A DNA stretch of 64,000 bases. It comes from Stakelama saccharophila. Its GTDB lineage: Bacteria; Pseudomonadota; Alphaproteobacteria; Sphingomonadales; Sphingomonadaceae. Both the position numbers and the translations under genes were made by a program. The notes beneath the pieces were generated by a model, which saw only the letters and a list, made by a program, of their open reading frames with translations, had not been told where the DNA came from and did no database searches. The DNA lies in contig NZ_CP135076.1 in NCBI RefSeq assembly GCF_032229225.1, forward strand, positions 2,585,001 to 2,649,000, in the 5' to 3' direction. This document shows positions 16,554 through 25,132 of this stretch, piece after piece; within the stretch, counting starts at the first letter, position 1, and each line of letters begins with the position of its first letter.

Positions 16554-18278
16554 TCAAAAAGGCACGTCATCGTCTAGGCCCGAATCCCAACCTGAACTCT
16601 GCATCGGCACGGGAGGAGGCGGTGGCGGAGGTGGAGGCGGAAGCGCAGTCCGGCCGGGAAGCATCGCTCGAACCGCCGCAGAGATTCGCAAAACGAAGGG
16701 CGGAACCTGGTTCATCGAGCCGAGATGCTCAGCTACCCAGCGAGCAATTAGCGGCTTGTTGCGCTTCCCCACGATGAGGAGCGCTTCTTTGGCCTTCTGC
16801 ACGAGACTAGCATAGTAGCCTGCACCATACAGGGCATCCACATCATGCTCGACTTGGTGCTCCCAATCGCCATCGAGTATCGCGTAGTTCGCGGCAACAA
16901 CGGGCGCAGGCAGGTCGGTCTCCGGCCGCCCGAGTAGACGGCAGAGCGTCATGTTGAAGTTGCGCTCGGCTGGAGTTCCATTCTTATCGTTGTCGAAGAT
17001 CACATATGTGGGAATGTCGTGTGCGCCATACAGGTGGACCAAGGTATCCAGGACCGTCTTGCCACCAGCCGCGACAATCGAGATGCCCTCCGCGTCCAAC
17101 TGCAGGCCAGTCCTGGCGAGCAGCATTGGAAGCGCCTCTCGTTCCGACTGCCCCTCGACGATGATGACCATCCGCGCGAAGTAGGGTTCGGCCATCTCGA
17201 CCGTCTTCACGTTACGCAAGAACGCGCGCAATGATGTCTCGCTCATGTTGCCGGCGGGATAAAGCCCGTTCCGCTTCGCGAGCAGCTTGGCGGTGGAACT
17301 GGTGCGAACTGAGGAGCAAACTTCCCTCTCGTCATCCGGGCAGCGATCCACGATGACGATGCGCTCGCTTAGTGTGATGTCCAGGAACGCGGCACTGTGT
17401 GTGGATATGAAGACCTGATTGCCGAGTGCAGCTAAGTCCTCGAACTGAGACGCGAGACTGCGCTGCGCATGGGGATGCAGATATAACTCGGGTTCCTCAA
17501 TTCCGAGGATAGCACCTCCGCGAAAGCTCTCGGCGAATGCCTGAAACAATGCGAGCACGAGCAGATTGCGAACACCGGAGCCGACCTCAGACGGAGACTT
17601 GGCTTTGCCGTTCTCGACCAACATGGGGTAGAGGCTACGATACAGGTTCGTCTCATCTATGGTTCGGAACTCAAACGACACGTCATAGCCAGCGGACTTC
17701 AGCTGAGCCGCAAAAGCATCTTTCATGGCCTTCTCGAACTTCACATACAGTTCAGTGCGCAGGATTTCGTGGGCCTTGTCGAGCGCATCTTTGAGGGGGG
17801 GCAGAGCGGCGCCATCCTCATACGCCTTCAAGTCCTCATGTAAGAGGCGAACGGCTTGGCCAAACATGGTCCAGCGGCTGATGCCAAACTGCCGTTCAAA
17901 GCTGCGAGCGGCATCCACGTAGGCGAACGCAACCTGCTCACGGTAGGCGTTGTTGAAGCCGTATATGGGGCGATGAAGGTCGTCATATGCAGTGAGGACA
18001 TACTTGTCCTTGGACGTATCGAACTCGATGCAGCCGACCTCGGGGTGATCTAGATAGATTGCGATATAGATGTCCCGCTTGCGATCTCCGAGGTAGAAGT
18101 CCTGATCGTTGAGGTTTGCTGGCATGGGCCAGCGGTCCCCCATGAGGAAGTTAATCGCGCTCATTATGTTCGTTTTGCCGGCATTGTTGGGGCCAACCAG
18201 CACGGTGATATCTTCGGGATAAAAATCAATGTCCTTAACTGAACGCCAGTTCCGGATAACAACCCTAGTTATCTTCAT
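16554..18278 (-). CDS. OLD-family ATP-dependent nuclease with polyproline linker and SSB-like C-terminal tip
   Basis: A 574-residue OLD-type protein. The N-terminal ABC/SMC-like ATPase has Walker A GPNNAGKTN (residues ~29-37), a signature-like region SEVGSGVRNLL, Walker B-like ILGIEEPELYLHPH and the H-loop STHSAAF. The C-terminal Toprim nuclease has EGQSEREALPML and FDNDKNG, supplying acidic metal ligands. These proteins cut DNA and serve in defence, alone or with UvrD helicases (Gabija). Unusually, after ten consecutive prolines it ends GLDDDVPF, matching the acidic tip of bacterial SSB proteins. It stands divergent from the winged-helix gene at 18524 and heads the 16256 gene. Confidence 0.9.
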   Translation of the reverse strand: MKITRVVIRNWRSVKDIDFYPEDITVLVGPNNAGKTNIMSAINFLMGDRWPMPANLNDQDFYLGDRKRDIYIAIYLDHPEVGCIEFDTSKDKYVLTAYDDLHRPIYGFNNAYREQVAFAYVDAARSFERQFGISRWTMFGQAVRLLHEDLKAYEDGAALPPLKDALDKAHEILRTELYVKFEKAMKDAFAAQLKSAGYDVSFEFRTIDETNLYRSLYPMLVENGKAKSPSEVGSGVRNLLVLALFQAFAESFRGGAILGIEEPELYLHPHAQRSLASQFEDLAALGNQVFISTHSAAFLDITLSERIVIVDRCPDDEREVCSSVRTSSTAKLLAKRNGLYPAGNMSETSLRAFLRNVKTVEMAEPYFARMVIIVEGQSEREALPMLLARTGLQLDAEGISIVAAGGKTVLDTLVHLYGAHDIPTYVIFDNDKNGTPAERNFNMTLCRLLGRPETDLPAPVVAANYAILDGDWEHQVEHDVDALYGAGYYASLVQKAKEALLIVGKRNKPLIARWVAEHLGSMNQVPPFVLRISAAVRAMLPGRTALPPPPPPPPPPVPMQSSGWDSGLDDDVPF

Positions 18279-18523
18279 TATGCCCCCTCGGTTGCTACCG
18301 TGAACCCTCTGCTCATGTGGTATGGCGCTAATCCGACAATGAATGAAGTCCGCTTGCGGGCGTGAGCAAAGCGAGCTTGCATGTCCAGTTGCGAGTCGAA
18401 GGTTCTTGGCAGCCTCAATGCTGACAGATCGGAGCGAAAGAGTGGTTCAGGCCGGTATAACGCTTAGACGCGTTGATGCTCATGCACATGGCGCGCTATC
18501 GAGGCTCCGGGAGGGAAATAACG

Positions 18524-18796
18524 ATGGAAACGATCGGTTGCGAGATCAAGCGGCACGTCGACGTGATCACCTACAAGGCGTTCGCCAACGCGTTAAAGCG
18601 GCTGAAGCGCAACGGGCTCGTCACCTGGACGGTGCTGCCGACCAGGCCGATCTGGGTTGAAAATGCGATAACGCCGTTGACCCATTCGCTCCGCGTGCCC
18701 TTCGAGGCGCTGTGCGCCTGGGCGCTCGACCAGGGCCCCGCGGTGGACGCGGCGAACGCGGCCGACGACGCGTTGCGGCCGCGCGAAGCGGCCTGA
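18524..18796 (+). CDS. HxlR-like winged-helix protein, short
   Basis: 90 residues from an ATG preceded by GGGAGGG. The text ITYKAFANALKRLKRNGLVTWTVLPTRPIWVENAITPLTHSL (shown as one region, residues ~16-57) fits the HxlR recognition helix and wing, including the typical arginine/valine-rich wing before TPL. HxlR proteins are 100-150 residues; the usual first helix and Cys are missing unless translation starts at TTG 18473. The gene ends three bases before the next start, so both are co-transcribed. It may regulate itself and the divergent OLD gene. Confidence 0.65.
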   Translation: METIGCEIKRHVDVITYKAFANALKRLKRNGLVTWTVLPTRPIWVENAITPLTHSLRVPFEALCAWALDQGPAVDAANAADDALRPREAA

Positions 18797-18799
18797 GCC

Positions 18800-19600
18800 A
18801 TGGACGCACGACGGATCGCCCGCGAACTGCTCGGCCTCGCCCGCGAGGTCAGTAAAAACGACCACGTCCATGAGCTCGAGATCTGGGGCGAGAGCGACTG
18901 GTCGCCGCTGCCGCCCGAGGACGCGCACCAGCACAATATGAGCCATCGCGCAGGCCAGCTGGTCGACGCGCTGGCCCGCACGCTCGAGGCCGAAGGCTGG
19001 GCGCCGGACGGGGTGGAGAATACCGCGCCCCGCGCACTTGGACGTTGGACCGAGCGAGCTCAGCCGCGCACCCTTAGGAGCTTTGTCGAAGGGTGGCCGG
19101 AGTCCTGGTCCGTTGGCGGCTATCTTGAACCTCTGCGTCATCACCCGCTCGTCGCGCGCGTGCCTGCGCCGGTGGTCATTTATCTCGTCCGCGAATTGCC
19201 GGACGGCGAAGATGCGCTTGAACGCGAGAAGCATGGCGTCGGCAACGGCATGGGATGGCACTATCATTACCTTGATCGCCGCCGCCGGCGCTCCGACGTG
19301 ATCCTGTCCTGGGACACGCGCTGGGATGACCCCGACCCGGACGAACTCCGTCCGCTGTTCGTGGAGCCGCACGCCGAGGGCAAGGCTGAGTTTCGCGCTC
19401 GCCCGGATCGCTGGCAGGACCCGAGGCGGCGCGCGATGCACGCGCTGTGCTCGCTCGATCTTGGCCGCCCGATGTCGCAGTTCCGGCCGGCCTCGAACGA
19501 CTCGTATTCGGTCTGGCCGCGAGGCATGCGGATGACGCCCCCGCCCCCGGCGCCGCCGCCCCCGCCACCGAAGCATCCCGCCAAGCCGAGGCGTCGCTAG
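18800..19600 (+). CDS. Hypothetical protein with proline-rich basic tail
   Basis: A 266-residue protein. The N-terminus is helical (MDARRIARELLGLAREV). The centre has strands and aromatic residues (APVVIYLVRELPDGEDALEREKHGVGNGMGWHYHYL). The C-terminus is a proline-rich, basic, probably disordered tail (PPPPAPPPPPPKHPAKPRRR). No catalytic signature recognised. Three bases separate it from the HxlR-like gene. The tail suggests nucleic-acid or protein-surface binding, by inference only. Confidence 0.6.
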   Translation: MDARRIARELLGLAREVSKNDHVHELEIWGESDWSPLPPEDAHQHNMSHRAGQLVDALARTLEAEGWAPDGVENTAPRALGRWTERAQPRTLRSFVEGWPESWSVGGYLEPLRHHPLVARVPAPVVIYLVRELPDGEDALEREKHGVGNGMGWHYHYLDRRRRRSDVILSWDTRWDDPDPDELRPLFVEPHAEGKAEFRARPDRWQDPRRRAMHALCSLDLGRPMSQFRPASNDSYSVWPRGMRMTPPPPAPPPPPPKHPAKPRRR

Positions 19601-20079
19601 GACCGACGCATGCTGCTCTTTGCCCATGGCTCGAGCGGGGAACGGCGCTTTACCAGCCTCCGGCTTCCAGAGTCGCGGTGCCCGCCTCTCTGCCCTGCCG
19701 GGTGACGATCGCTTTGCAGCTCATGCGGTGGTTTCCTGGGCTATCCCGCCCCTGAAGGCGCGGTGGCGTCGCGAGCAGCAGCCAGTTAGCGGCAGCGCTT
19801 TCAGGAGCCAGGCGCGACCGGCCAAAACGGTCGGTTCACTCATGTGAACGAGCGGCAAATTCTAGGACGCCCGAGGCACTGCGTGAACGGCCGATTTTGA
19901 GCTTTCGTGGGTTGATCACCAAACCAAGCCAATGCCGCTTCGCGCGATCCGGCGCTTGGAAGCTACTAGGCTGCAACCGGCCCATTCGCCGTCATCGTCG
20001 GCTCCGTATTCGCTGACCAAGAATGGCCAGTTTCAGCGAAACCGATCATCCCCATGCACGGTGGCGATCGGCGGCTCTT
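19601..20079. other. Gap without supported genes
   Basis: Contains degenerate copies of GAACG(G/A)CCG-type motifs (for example around 19830-19900), also seen near 22530, 24920 and 62130. These look like decayed dispersed repeats. No ORF with coding features or clear promoter was seen. Confidence 0.4.
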
Positions 20080-20220
20080 TCATTTCTTTTTTGGGAGCTT
20101 ACTAGATTTGCTGGGTTTTAGGGACGGTGTGTTACCTGGCGTGGTTTTGTTGTCACGCCGCCGCTGATCGGGTTTCCCTGTTGATTTTGCTATCGGCTTG
20201 GGTCCTGGCTTAAGTGCCAT
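20080..20220 (-). CDS. Very basic 46-residue protein
   Basis: The reading frame starts MALKPGPKPIAK and ends SSKLPKKK, with about 30% Lys/Arg and many Pro, Ser and Thr, so the chain should be disordered and cationic. An AGGAG ribosome site lies 8 bases before the ATG, stronger than for most nearby genes. The body is rich in Lys codons in otherwise GC-rich DNA. No family was recognised. Candidates by inference are a nucleic-acid-binding peptide or a phage-type small protein. It is not obviously co-transcribed with the PIN gene, which ends 292 bases upstream. Confidence 0.5.
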   Translation of the reverse strand: MALKPGPKPIAKSTGKPDQRRRDNKTTPGNTPSLKPSKSSKLPKKK

Positions 20221-20512
20221 GGATGCTCTCCTTTTCTTGTTTAAAACCAATCCTGCGTGGAACTTTTACCTATGCTTTAGGGCTGAGCGGTATTGCGTAA
20301 CAATCCGCACGAGTTAAGAATGAAGTCAAGGCTGAATGCATTTCCCAGCCGGCTAGCACTCACTGCTTGAGCCAACACCTATTTGGCTGGGGATGGACGC
20401 CCGGCGCTGCTCGCCGAATGGCCGCTGACTCTCCAATTTGGAACAGCGCATAGAGCTTGGGCAATCTCAACTGAGGTCGAGTTGCAGCGGACTGATTTGA
20501 GATGAATCTGCG

Positions 20513-21586
20513 CTAATTCTCCCAGTAGTTCTCAATTTCGTCGGTCAACACTATTTCGTGCGAGACTACTTTATTATTGTCTAAGGAGTAAAATACACTC
20601 AATTCGAACGGTGTTTCTATGCTCGTCGATACAGCAGCAACATGGTCATTCCAGTTGTGATCCCAAACGCTGACCCCAGACATTTCCTCGGCGTGATAAA
20701 AATCAAATTTATCTATGAAACCATCAACCTCAATTTCAACGGTGCCAGCTATGTTGATGACTATTTGATCATCAGCTTTCGCAAGCTTGACGCTCTCAAT
20801 CTTTGCCTCACCTACTCCACTAATGCTCACATCATTCGAAAATGGCACGCCTTCAATCCCAAAAGCCGTCCGCTGCGGCAAATCATCCCCCAGCAGACTG
20901 TCAGTGATATGCTCGATATCTGGTTGACCGAGGCTGGGGATGTCCTGAATTTCAACACCTTCAAGCAGCGGCATAATTTCCGCATCTAGCACTGCTTTCA
21001 TCGACAAATGGATCGAGGGGCGTAGCGCGTTGGGCTCGATTTGCGTAGCTAAATCAGGATGAAGAGTGTTCTTCTCCTTTTTGTCATCCTTAGAGAAGTC
21101 TTTTATATTGTTTGTTAAAAGAATATTCGAACCAGACGTGGAAGCATCCAAGATGTGACATTTTACGGTTTCCCAAATTAGGAAATCTTTGTGCCCCTCC
21201 CCACCTTCCTTGAAAGGTTTCGGCTGCTCATAGGACTTTTTGACGATTTCCTTTAGGGAAATATCTGGGTAAGGAGCGACAATTACGCCATGTTCATCCA
21301 GCAATTGGTCAAAAAAAATATTAAATTTTGCACTGATAGACGTGATGTCCAAATGATTAGGATTTAGCTCAACTAGCCTTCCTAAATATTTCTCCGATTT
21401 TTGAAAGGTTTGGTATCTTTCTACTATTTCTTTAAGGAAGTTGCCTTTAACTTCGTCTACAACGACCTCTGGTATAACAACACTAATCTGGAGGATATCA
21501 CATGCTTTCAGAAACGACTTCACCCATGGAGGGCGAAAGAAGTTTTCCGTATAAATTATATTAGTGTCGATAAATATCGTTGTCAT
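20513..21586 (-). CDS. PIN-domain ribonuclease-like protein (DUF4935-like), AT-rich
   Basis: 357 residues. The N-terminus MTTIFIDTNIIYTENFF gives the first PIN-domain aspartate (D7). Further acidic positions fall in VVVDEVKGNF and in the segment HKDFLIWETVKCHIL, and the strand ILLTNNIKDF completes the fold. A beta-rich C-terminal half (ISGVGEAKIESVKLAKADDQ...) has no known match. PIN domains cleave RNA in a metal-dependent way. The gene is clearly AT-richer than the window, pointing to import. It starts 13 bases after the 249-residue gene, so they form a pair. Confidence 0.78.
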   Translation of the reverse strand: MTTIFIDTNIIYTENFFRPPWVKSFLKACDILQISVVIPEVVVDEVKGNFLKEIVERYQTFQKSEKYLGRLVELNPNHLDITSISAKFNIFFDQLLDEHGVIVAPYPDISLKEIVKKSYEQPKPFKEGGEGHKDFLIWETVKCHILDASTSGSNILLTNNIKDFSKDDKKEKNTLHPDLATQIEPNALRPSIHLSMKAVLDAEIMPLLEGVEIQDIPSLGQPDIEHITDSLLGDDLPQRTAFGIEGVPFSNDVSISGVGEAKIESVKLAKADDQIVINIAGTVEIEVDGFIDKFDFYHAEEMSGVSVWDHNWNDHVAAVSTSIETPFELSVFYSLDNNKVVSHEIVLTDEIENYWEN

Positions 21587-21599
21587 TGAAACATCCTAG

Positions 21600-22349
21600 T
21601 CAGAACGGAATGTCATCGTCTAAATCATCGTAATTGGTAGCAGGCACTTCTCGCCTGGGAGCTGAGAGCTGCATGGGTTTCCTGGTTGGTGGGAGCTGTC
21701 TTGCCTCATCATCAGCCGCCTTAGCCTCAGCCACCTCCTGCAGCACATTGTTGGTGAGCTTGGCTACAATCTCACCACTGGCCCACACCCCGCCTGGGAG
21801 AGCCAGAATTTCCAGTGTAATTCTGGTGACAGCTAGGAGGCTCAGCCTCTTTCGATCCAGTTCAGCCTCAAATTCGCTGAGCTTTTTGATGAGCACGGCG
21901 CGCTTAGCGTCAGGCAGGTCAGCATTGTCCAGGCAGGTTTTGAGCCCATGGATGTGGCCCCTGATCCTGTCTTTGGCTTTTAGAGTGAGCGGCACGGAAT
22001 TGCTGCGCTCTCGCACCACATTATTCAGGAGAAGCTGCGTCATGTAGTGGTCCAGGTCCGCCTTGAACTGGCGATGGGTTTCGTGATCGAATTGCTTGTA
22101 GGTTGGCACATCCATGGAAGCGAAGGGCTCAACCTTGTAGCGCTTAGCAGCCGCAATCACGACATTCATGAAGCCGTGGCGCGCTTCTTCCAGATGGTAA
22201 TAGGTTTCCTGGTCGCTCCCACCATCCAGTTCACTGGCCCGCTCGCTCAGGCGGCGTTGCGCATGGCCAACGAAGGTGGTGAAGGCCAGATGAGGATCAT
22301 CGGGTAAATCCTCCAGCTCTTCCTGGGTGATGAAATCAAAGATGTTCAT
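21600..22349 (-). CDS. Helical protein with SSB-like C-terminal tip, partner of the PIN protein
   Basis: 249 residues, mostly helical (AFTTFVGHAQRRLSERASEL; LKTCLDNADLPDAKRAVLIK), with an alanine- and proline-rich linker before the end. The last residues are NYDDLDDDIPF, essentially the E. coli SSB tip DFDDDIPF, which in SSB docks repair and replication proteins. No SSB OB-fold precedes it. It is the first gene of a two-gene unit with the PIN nuclease, and a 17-bp inverted repeat lies upstream. It could bind SSB-interacting proteins or compete with SSB; that is inference. The family was not recognised. Confidence 0.75.
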   Translation of the reverse strand: MNIFDFITQEELEDLPDDPHLAFTTFVGHAQRRLSERASELDGGSDQETYYHLEEARHGFMNVVIAAAKRYKVEPFASMDVPTYKQFDHETHRQFKADLDHYMTQLLLNNVVRERSNSVPLTLKAKDRIRGHIHGLKTCLDNADLPDAKRAVLIKKLSEFEAELDRKRLSLLAVTRITLEILALPGGVWASGEIVAKLTNNVLQEVAEAKAADDEARQLPPTRKPMQLSAPRREVPATNYDDLDDDIPF

Positions 22350-22364
22350 GTTGTTTGCCTAAGC

Positions 22365-22381
22365 CGATTTTTCCAAAATCG
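22365..22381. promoter_or_regulatory. Inverted repeat upstream of the SSB-tip/PIN pair
   Basis: CGATTTT and AAAATCG separated by TCC form a perfect 7-bp inverted repeat 16 bases upstream of the start codon at 22349. A candidate operator; a promoter around it was not clear. Confidence 0.35.
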
Positions 22382-23104
22382 CGATGGGCGAAGCCTCACT
22401 CTTCACAGGGAGATTGTCCATGAAGCTTATCGCCCCCCAGCGCCCTTGCTTTCATCGGTCAGCTTTTGTCGAGTTCCACCGAAAGCGGACGGTCAACAAC
22501 CGGGCCCAGGATGCGCCAGAAATCACCGCGTGAACGAATGGCCGGTTTCGACTGCCGGCCAAGGCTCGTGAACGTCGGCAATGTTCGCGGATGCCGTCGT
22601 CGGCTTCGCGCCCCAATGTCGGTCGTCCAACGGCCCGAGTGTTGATCTCGAAAGCCGCCGTTCATTCAGCCTGCCCTTGAAAGACCGATAGCGGATAACC
22701 GCTATCGAGCGGCAAACCCGTGCTTCTCGCCTAAAGAATGGATGCGCACGGCTTCAAGTGGATACGCATCAGGCGCCCCAAGCCTCGATTACTTGGCCGA
22801 GTGGGAAGGCCGATGCCCCCTTTCGCCACTCATGATAGGGTGCGGCAGTCTGGGTGTAGGGTCCGGGATCTGGCCGATCAAATTGCACGCGCGTTGGTAT
22901 GTGAAAGGCGCTACCGAACACGATCGCCTCAGGCCAATGAGCTGATAGTCGATCGGATCCGGCGGCGTTGCCGTCATAAGCCTCCCCTGTCGTTCCGGCA
23001 TGTCTCGGGCCAGTCAAGCGACCCGGGTGGGCACATTGATGGGCTGCCTCCGCTCACAAGTTCTGGTCTGCATTCATAATTAGGCGTGGCTCGATCTGAG
23101 CCAT
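22382..23104. other. Gap without supported genes
   Basis: About 720 bases. Part (22520-22680) is decayed repeat sequence of the GAACG..CCG kind. Minus-strand ORFs between 22769 and 23017 read like a frameshifted remnant (two frames share the region) but match nothing I recognise. Confidence 0.35.
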
Positions 23105-23758
23105 CTATATTTGATCGGCTGAAAGCGCTGCTTCAACAATCCGGCTGATCGAGTGAGTGCTCAGGGTCATCGGGTTACCCCCGGTATCGCAGACTGGAGT
23201 TCGAGCGGTTGAAGGTGGATTGTCGCCTGATGAGCGCCCAATGGTGAGTGGTCGCCCGCCCACATGACGTGTCAAAACCAGCGTAGTAGCCGAGGGTCCC
23301 ACGAGATCAAGTCGGTGCAAAACCCCGTGGGGCAAACGGTAAGTTTCGCCTGCCGTAAACGTCTCGCGACGCTGCTCGACCAGTTGGAGATATCTGCCGC
23401 TCCGCTGAAGAGCGGAGCCGCCATGGCTGTAGGAAACTTCCAGAACCTCATACGCGCCACCCGCGTCGGGAATCGCCTCATAGATCGTCTGCTCCACGGC
23501 GCCATCGACTACAAAACTCTCGTAGTCGAATGTGTGATCGTGCACCTCCAACCCGGTCTGTTTGAACCGGAAGCGCTCATCGAAGAGATGTAAGCGCAAC
23601 GCCTGCCCCGCGTCGTCCTCCACTCGCGCAGCTAAAAAGTTCAGCGGATGGCGGCGCACCTTGGCTTCACGAAGGACAGACTTGCTAAGCGCGGCCTCGA
23701 GGTCACCAGACCTCGCCGCTCCGATCAGCGCGGCAAACTCCTTTTCCATATCACCCAT
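23105..23758 (-). CDS. Cupin-fold protein coupled to a membrane protein
   Basis: 217 residues. The cupin metal-binding motif 1 is visible: TGLEVHDHTFDYESFVVDG with H73, H75 and E80. Motif 2-like text is YRLPHGVLHRLDL. Residues ~45-165 thus form one cupin domain, similar in layout to cysteine-dioxygenase-type or sugar-binding cupins. The ATG at 23758 lies inside the end of the upstream membrane-protein gene (8-base overlap), implying coupled translation. Another in-frame ATG three codons later is possible. Substrate unknown; the pairing suggests a sensor or effector partner. Confidence 0.65.
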   Translation of the reverse strand: MGDMEKEFAALIGAARSGDLEAALSKSVLREAKVRRHPLNFLAARVEDDAGQALRLHLFDERFRFKQTGLEVHDHTFDYESFVVDGAVEQTIYEAIPDAGGAYEVLEVSYSHGGSALQRSGRYLQLVEQRRETFTAGETYRLPHGVLHRLDLVGPSATTLVLTRHVGGRPLTIGRSSGDNPPSTARTPVCDTGGNPMTLSTHSISRIVEAALSADQI

Positions 23759-24749
23759 ACGGGCGCTCGGGCTTCTCGACACCCTTAACGATGGCGGTTC
23801 GATCCTCATCGGTCAGCGTGATGGACAACGACAGCGCTGCGAGTATGCCGTCCACGTCTTCAGGCTCAAGAGGTGTCGGGACACTAGCAAGGGACAGGTC
23901 GACAGACTTAGCCCTACTCGCTTCGTTCCTGAACTCCTCATGATAGGACGCATAGAACTTTGATCGACTGGAGCAGGCAATGCCCGGCCATTTCGGATCT
24001 TCGCGCGTCATGACCAAGCGGTCATCCGACATATCGAGTCGAAACAGCGCGAAATCACTTTTTAGATAAAGAGCAACCTCGAAGAAGTGATTGGCATTGA
24101 CGCGTCTCGCGGCAGCTATAATCGTTGCCAGTATTTCGTTCTGTATGCGCGACGCGTCCCATGTTCCCTTCGCACCCTGCAACGACCCCCGATAATGCGC
24201 GTAGTCGGCCAGCATCGGCGTGTCAGCGGGATCAGGCAGAAGCATATGCAAGGTTCTAAGGACCGACTCTCGTCGTCCAGCCGCATCGAGAGCTGGCATT
24301 ACGGCGCTTCGCATAAACCTGCCCGATCTACCACGAAACCAGTAGCTCTTGGTGTCAGCTAGTGGAGTTTGCAGCAGCTCATGAATGTTCCAGGGCTGAA
24401 TCGCCACAATATCTTCCTCGAAGTGAGCCTTGGGCGAAATCAACCAGAGCAGAAGCGAGCTGACCATCGCAACCACGAGACCAGCTGCTAGATTATCGAC
24501 GATGCTTTCCCCGAAGGACGACAACCACCGTTCGGACAAGCAGGAAACCTGCACCATCGGCACGCGCTTGGCACCGATCTTCACCAACTGATCGCCACAC
24601 TGAGGATGGTCGAGCCATAGCCGGAAGGACACAAGGGCCAAGAAAACGATGAGCAACAAACCGTTGAACGCTACCAGAGCGCGACCCAGCACGCGGTAAG
24701 GCTGCACTGTGCTCAGCGCGAATCTCTGAGTGCGATCAAGAAGTTTCAT
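23751..24749 (-). CDS. Two-TM membrane protein with cytoplasmic domain
   Basis: About 332 residues. Two N-terminal membrane spans (ALVAFNGLLLIVFLALVSF and NLAAGLVVAMVSSLLLWLI) flank a short loop containing two Cys. The ~230-residue remainder should be cytoplasmic. It contains YWFRGRSGRFMRSAVMPAL and LLPDPADTPMLADYAHYR, which resemble phosphate- or nucleotide-handling folds but which I cannot assign. The start could be ATG 24749 or GTG 24782; neither has a strong ribosome site. With the overlapping cupin gene it forms a compact two-gene cassette, a layout common for membrane-effector defence systems; that role is inferred. Confidence 0.65.
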   Translation of the reverse strand: MKLLDRTQRFALSTVQPYRVLGRALVAFNGLLLIVFLALVSFRLWLDHPQCGDQLVKIGAKRVPMVQVSCLSERWLSSFGESIVDNLAAGLVVAMVSSLLLWLISPKAHFEEDIVAIQPWNIHELLQTPLADTKSYWFRGRSGRFMRSAVMPALDAAGRRESVLRTLHMLLPDPADTPMLADYAHYRGSLQGAKGTWDASRIQNEILATIIAAARRVNANHFFEVALYLKSDFALFRLDMSDDRLVMTREDPKWPGIACSSRSKFYASYHEEFRNEASRAKSVDLSLASVPTPLEPEDVDGILAALSLSITLTDEDRTAIVKGVEKPERPYG

Positions 24750-25080
24750 CGCTTTCGACCATGGCAAGTTCGGGATCGTCACTCAAGGTGGTGAGGTGCG
24801 CGCCTCGGGGACGGGCCAGCCGGCACATCGCGCGCGATCGCCGAAATCAACGAAATGGTGACCTTGAAGCTGGCGGACTTTATTTAAGCGGCGAACCCGT
24901 CGTTTGGTGTCGCGCCCTCGCATGAACGAGCGTTCGGAATCGGTAGCGGCGTCGAGGGCGTTTCGCGCCCGAATTGGTCTTTTGCGACATCAGCGGCTGG
25001 CTAGTGGCCTACCTTCGACACAAGGCTAGGTAAGTTTGACCAACGGGCAGCGGGCTTCCCCCGGGCTCGGTGGACGAACC
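24750..25080. other. Gap with a possible gene remnant
   Basis: The plus-strand frame ending at 24895 (…AEINEMVTLKLADFI then TAA) reads like the C-terminus of a lost gene. Decayed GAACGAGCG repeats follow near 24925. No complete gene seen. Confidence 0.3.
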
Positions 25081-25108
25081 TTGACAAATCGGCCCGCTCA
25101 CCTATCTC
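25081..25108 (+). promoter_or_regulatory. Candidate promoter of the DUF4325 cluster
   Basis: A perfect -35 box TTGACA at 25081-25086 and a weak -10 (TATCTC, 25103-25108) at 16-bp spacing, about 25 bases before the preferred start codon at 25133. Confidence 0.45.
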
Positions 25109-25132
25109 ACGTTTATGAGTGAGGATTGTGAA

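Noticed and set aside
16554..18278. Gabija system
   Set aside because: The OLD protein has no UvrD helicase next to it; the helicase at 1-1321 belongs to another operon.
20287..20308. Fourth copy of the TATTGCG repeat
   Set aside because: Only GCGGTATTGCG matches; the CCCAA box and following stems are absent.
22769..23017. 82-residue minus-strand ORF as a gene
   Set aside because: No ribosome site, competing frame, no recognisable content.
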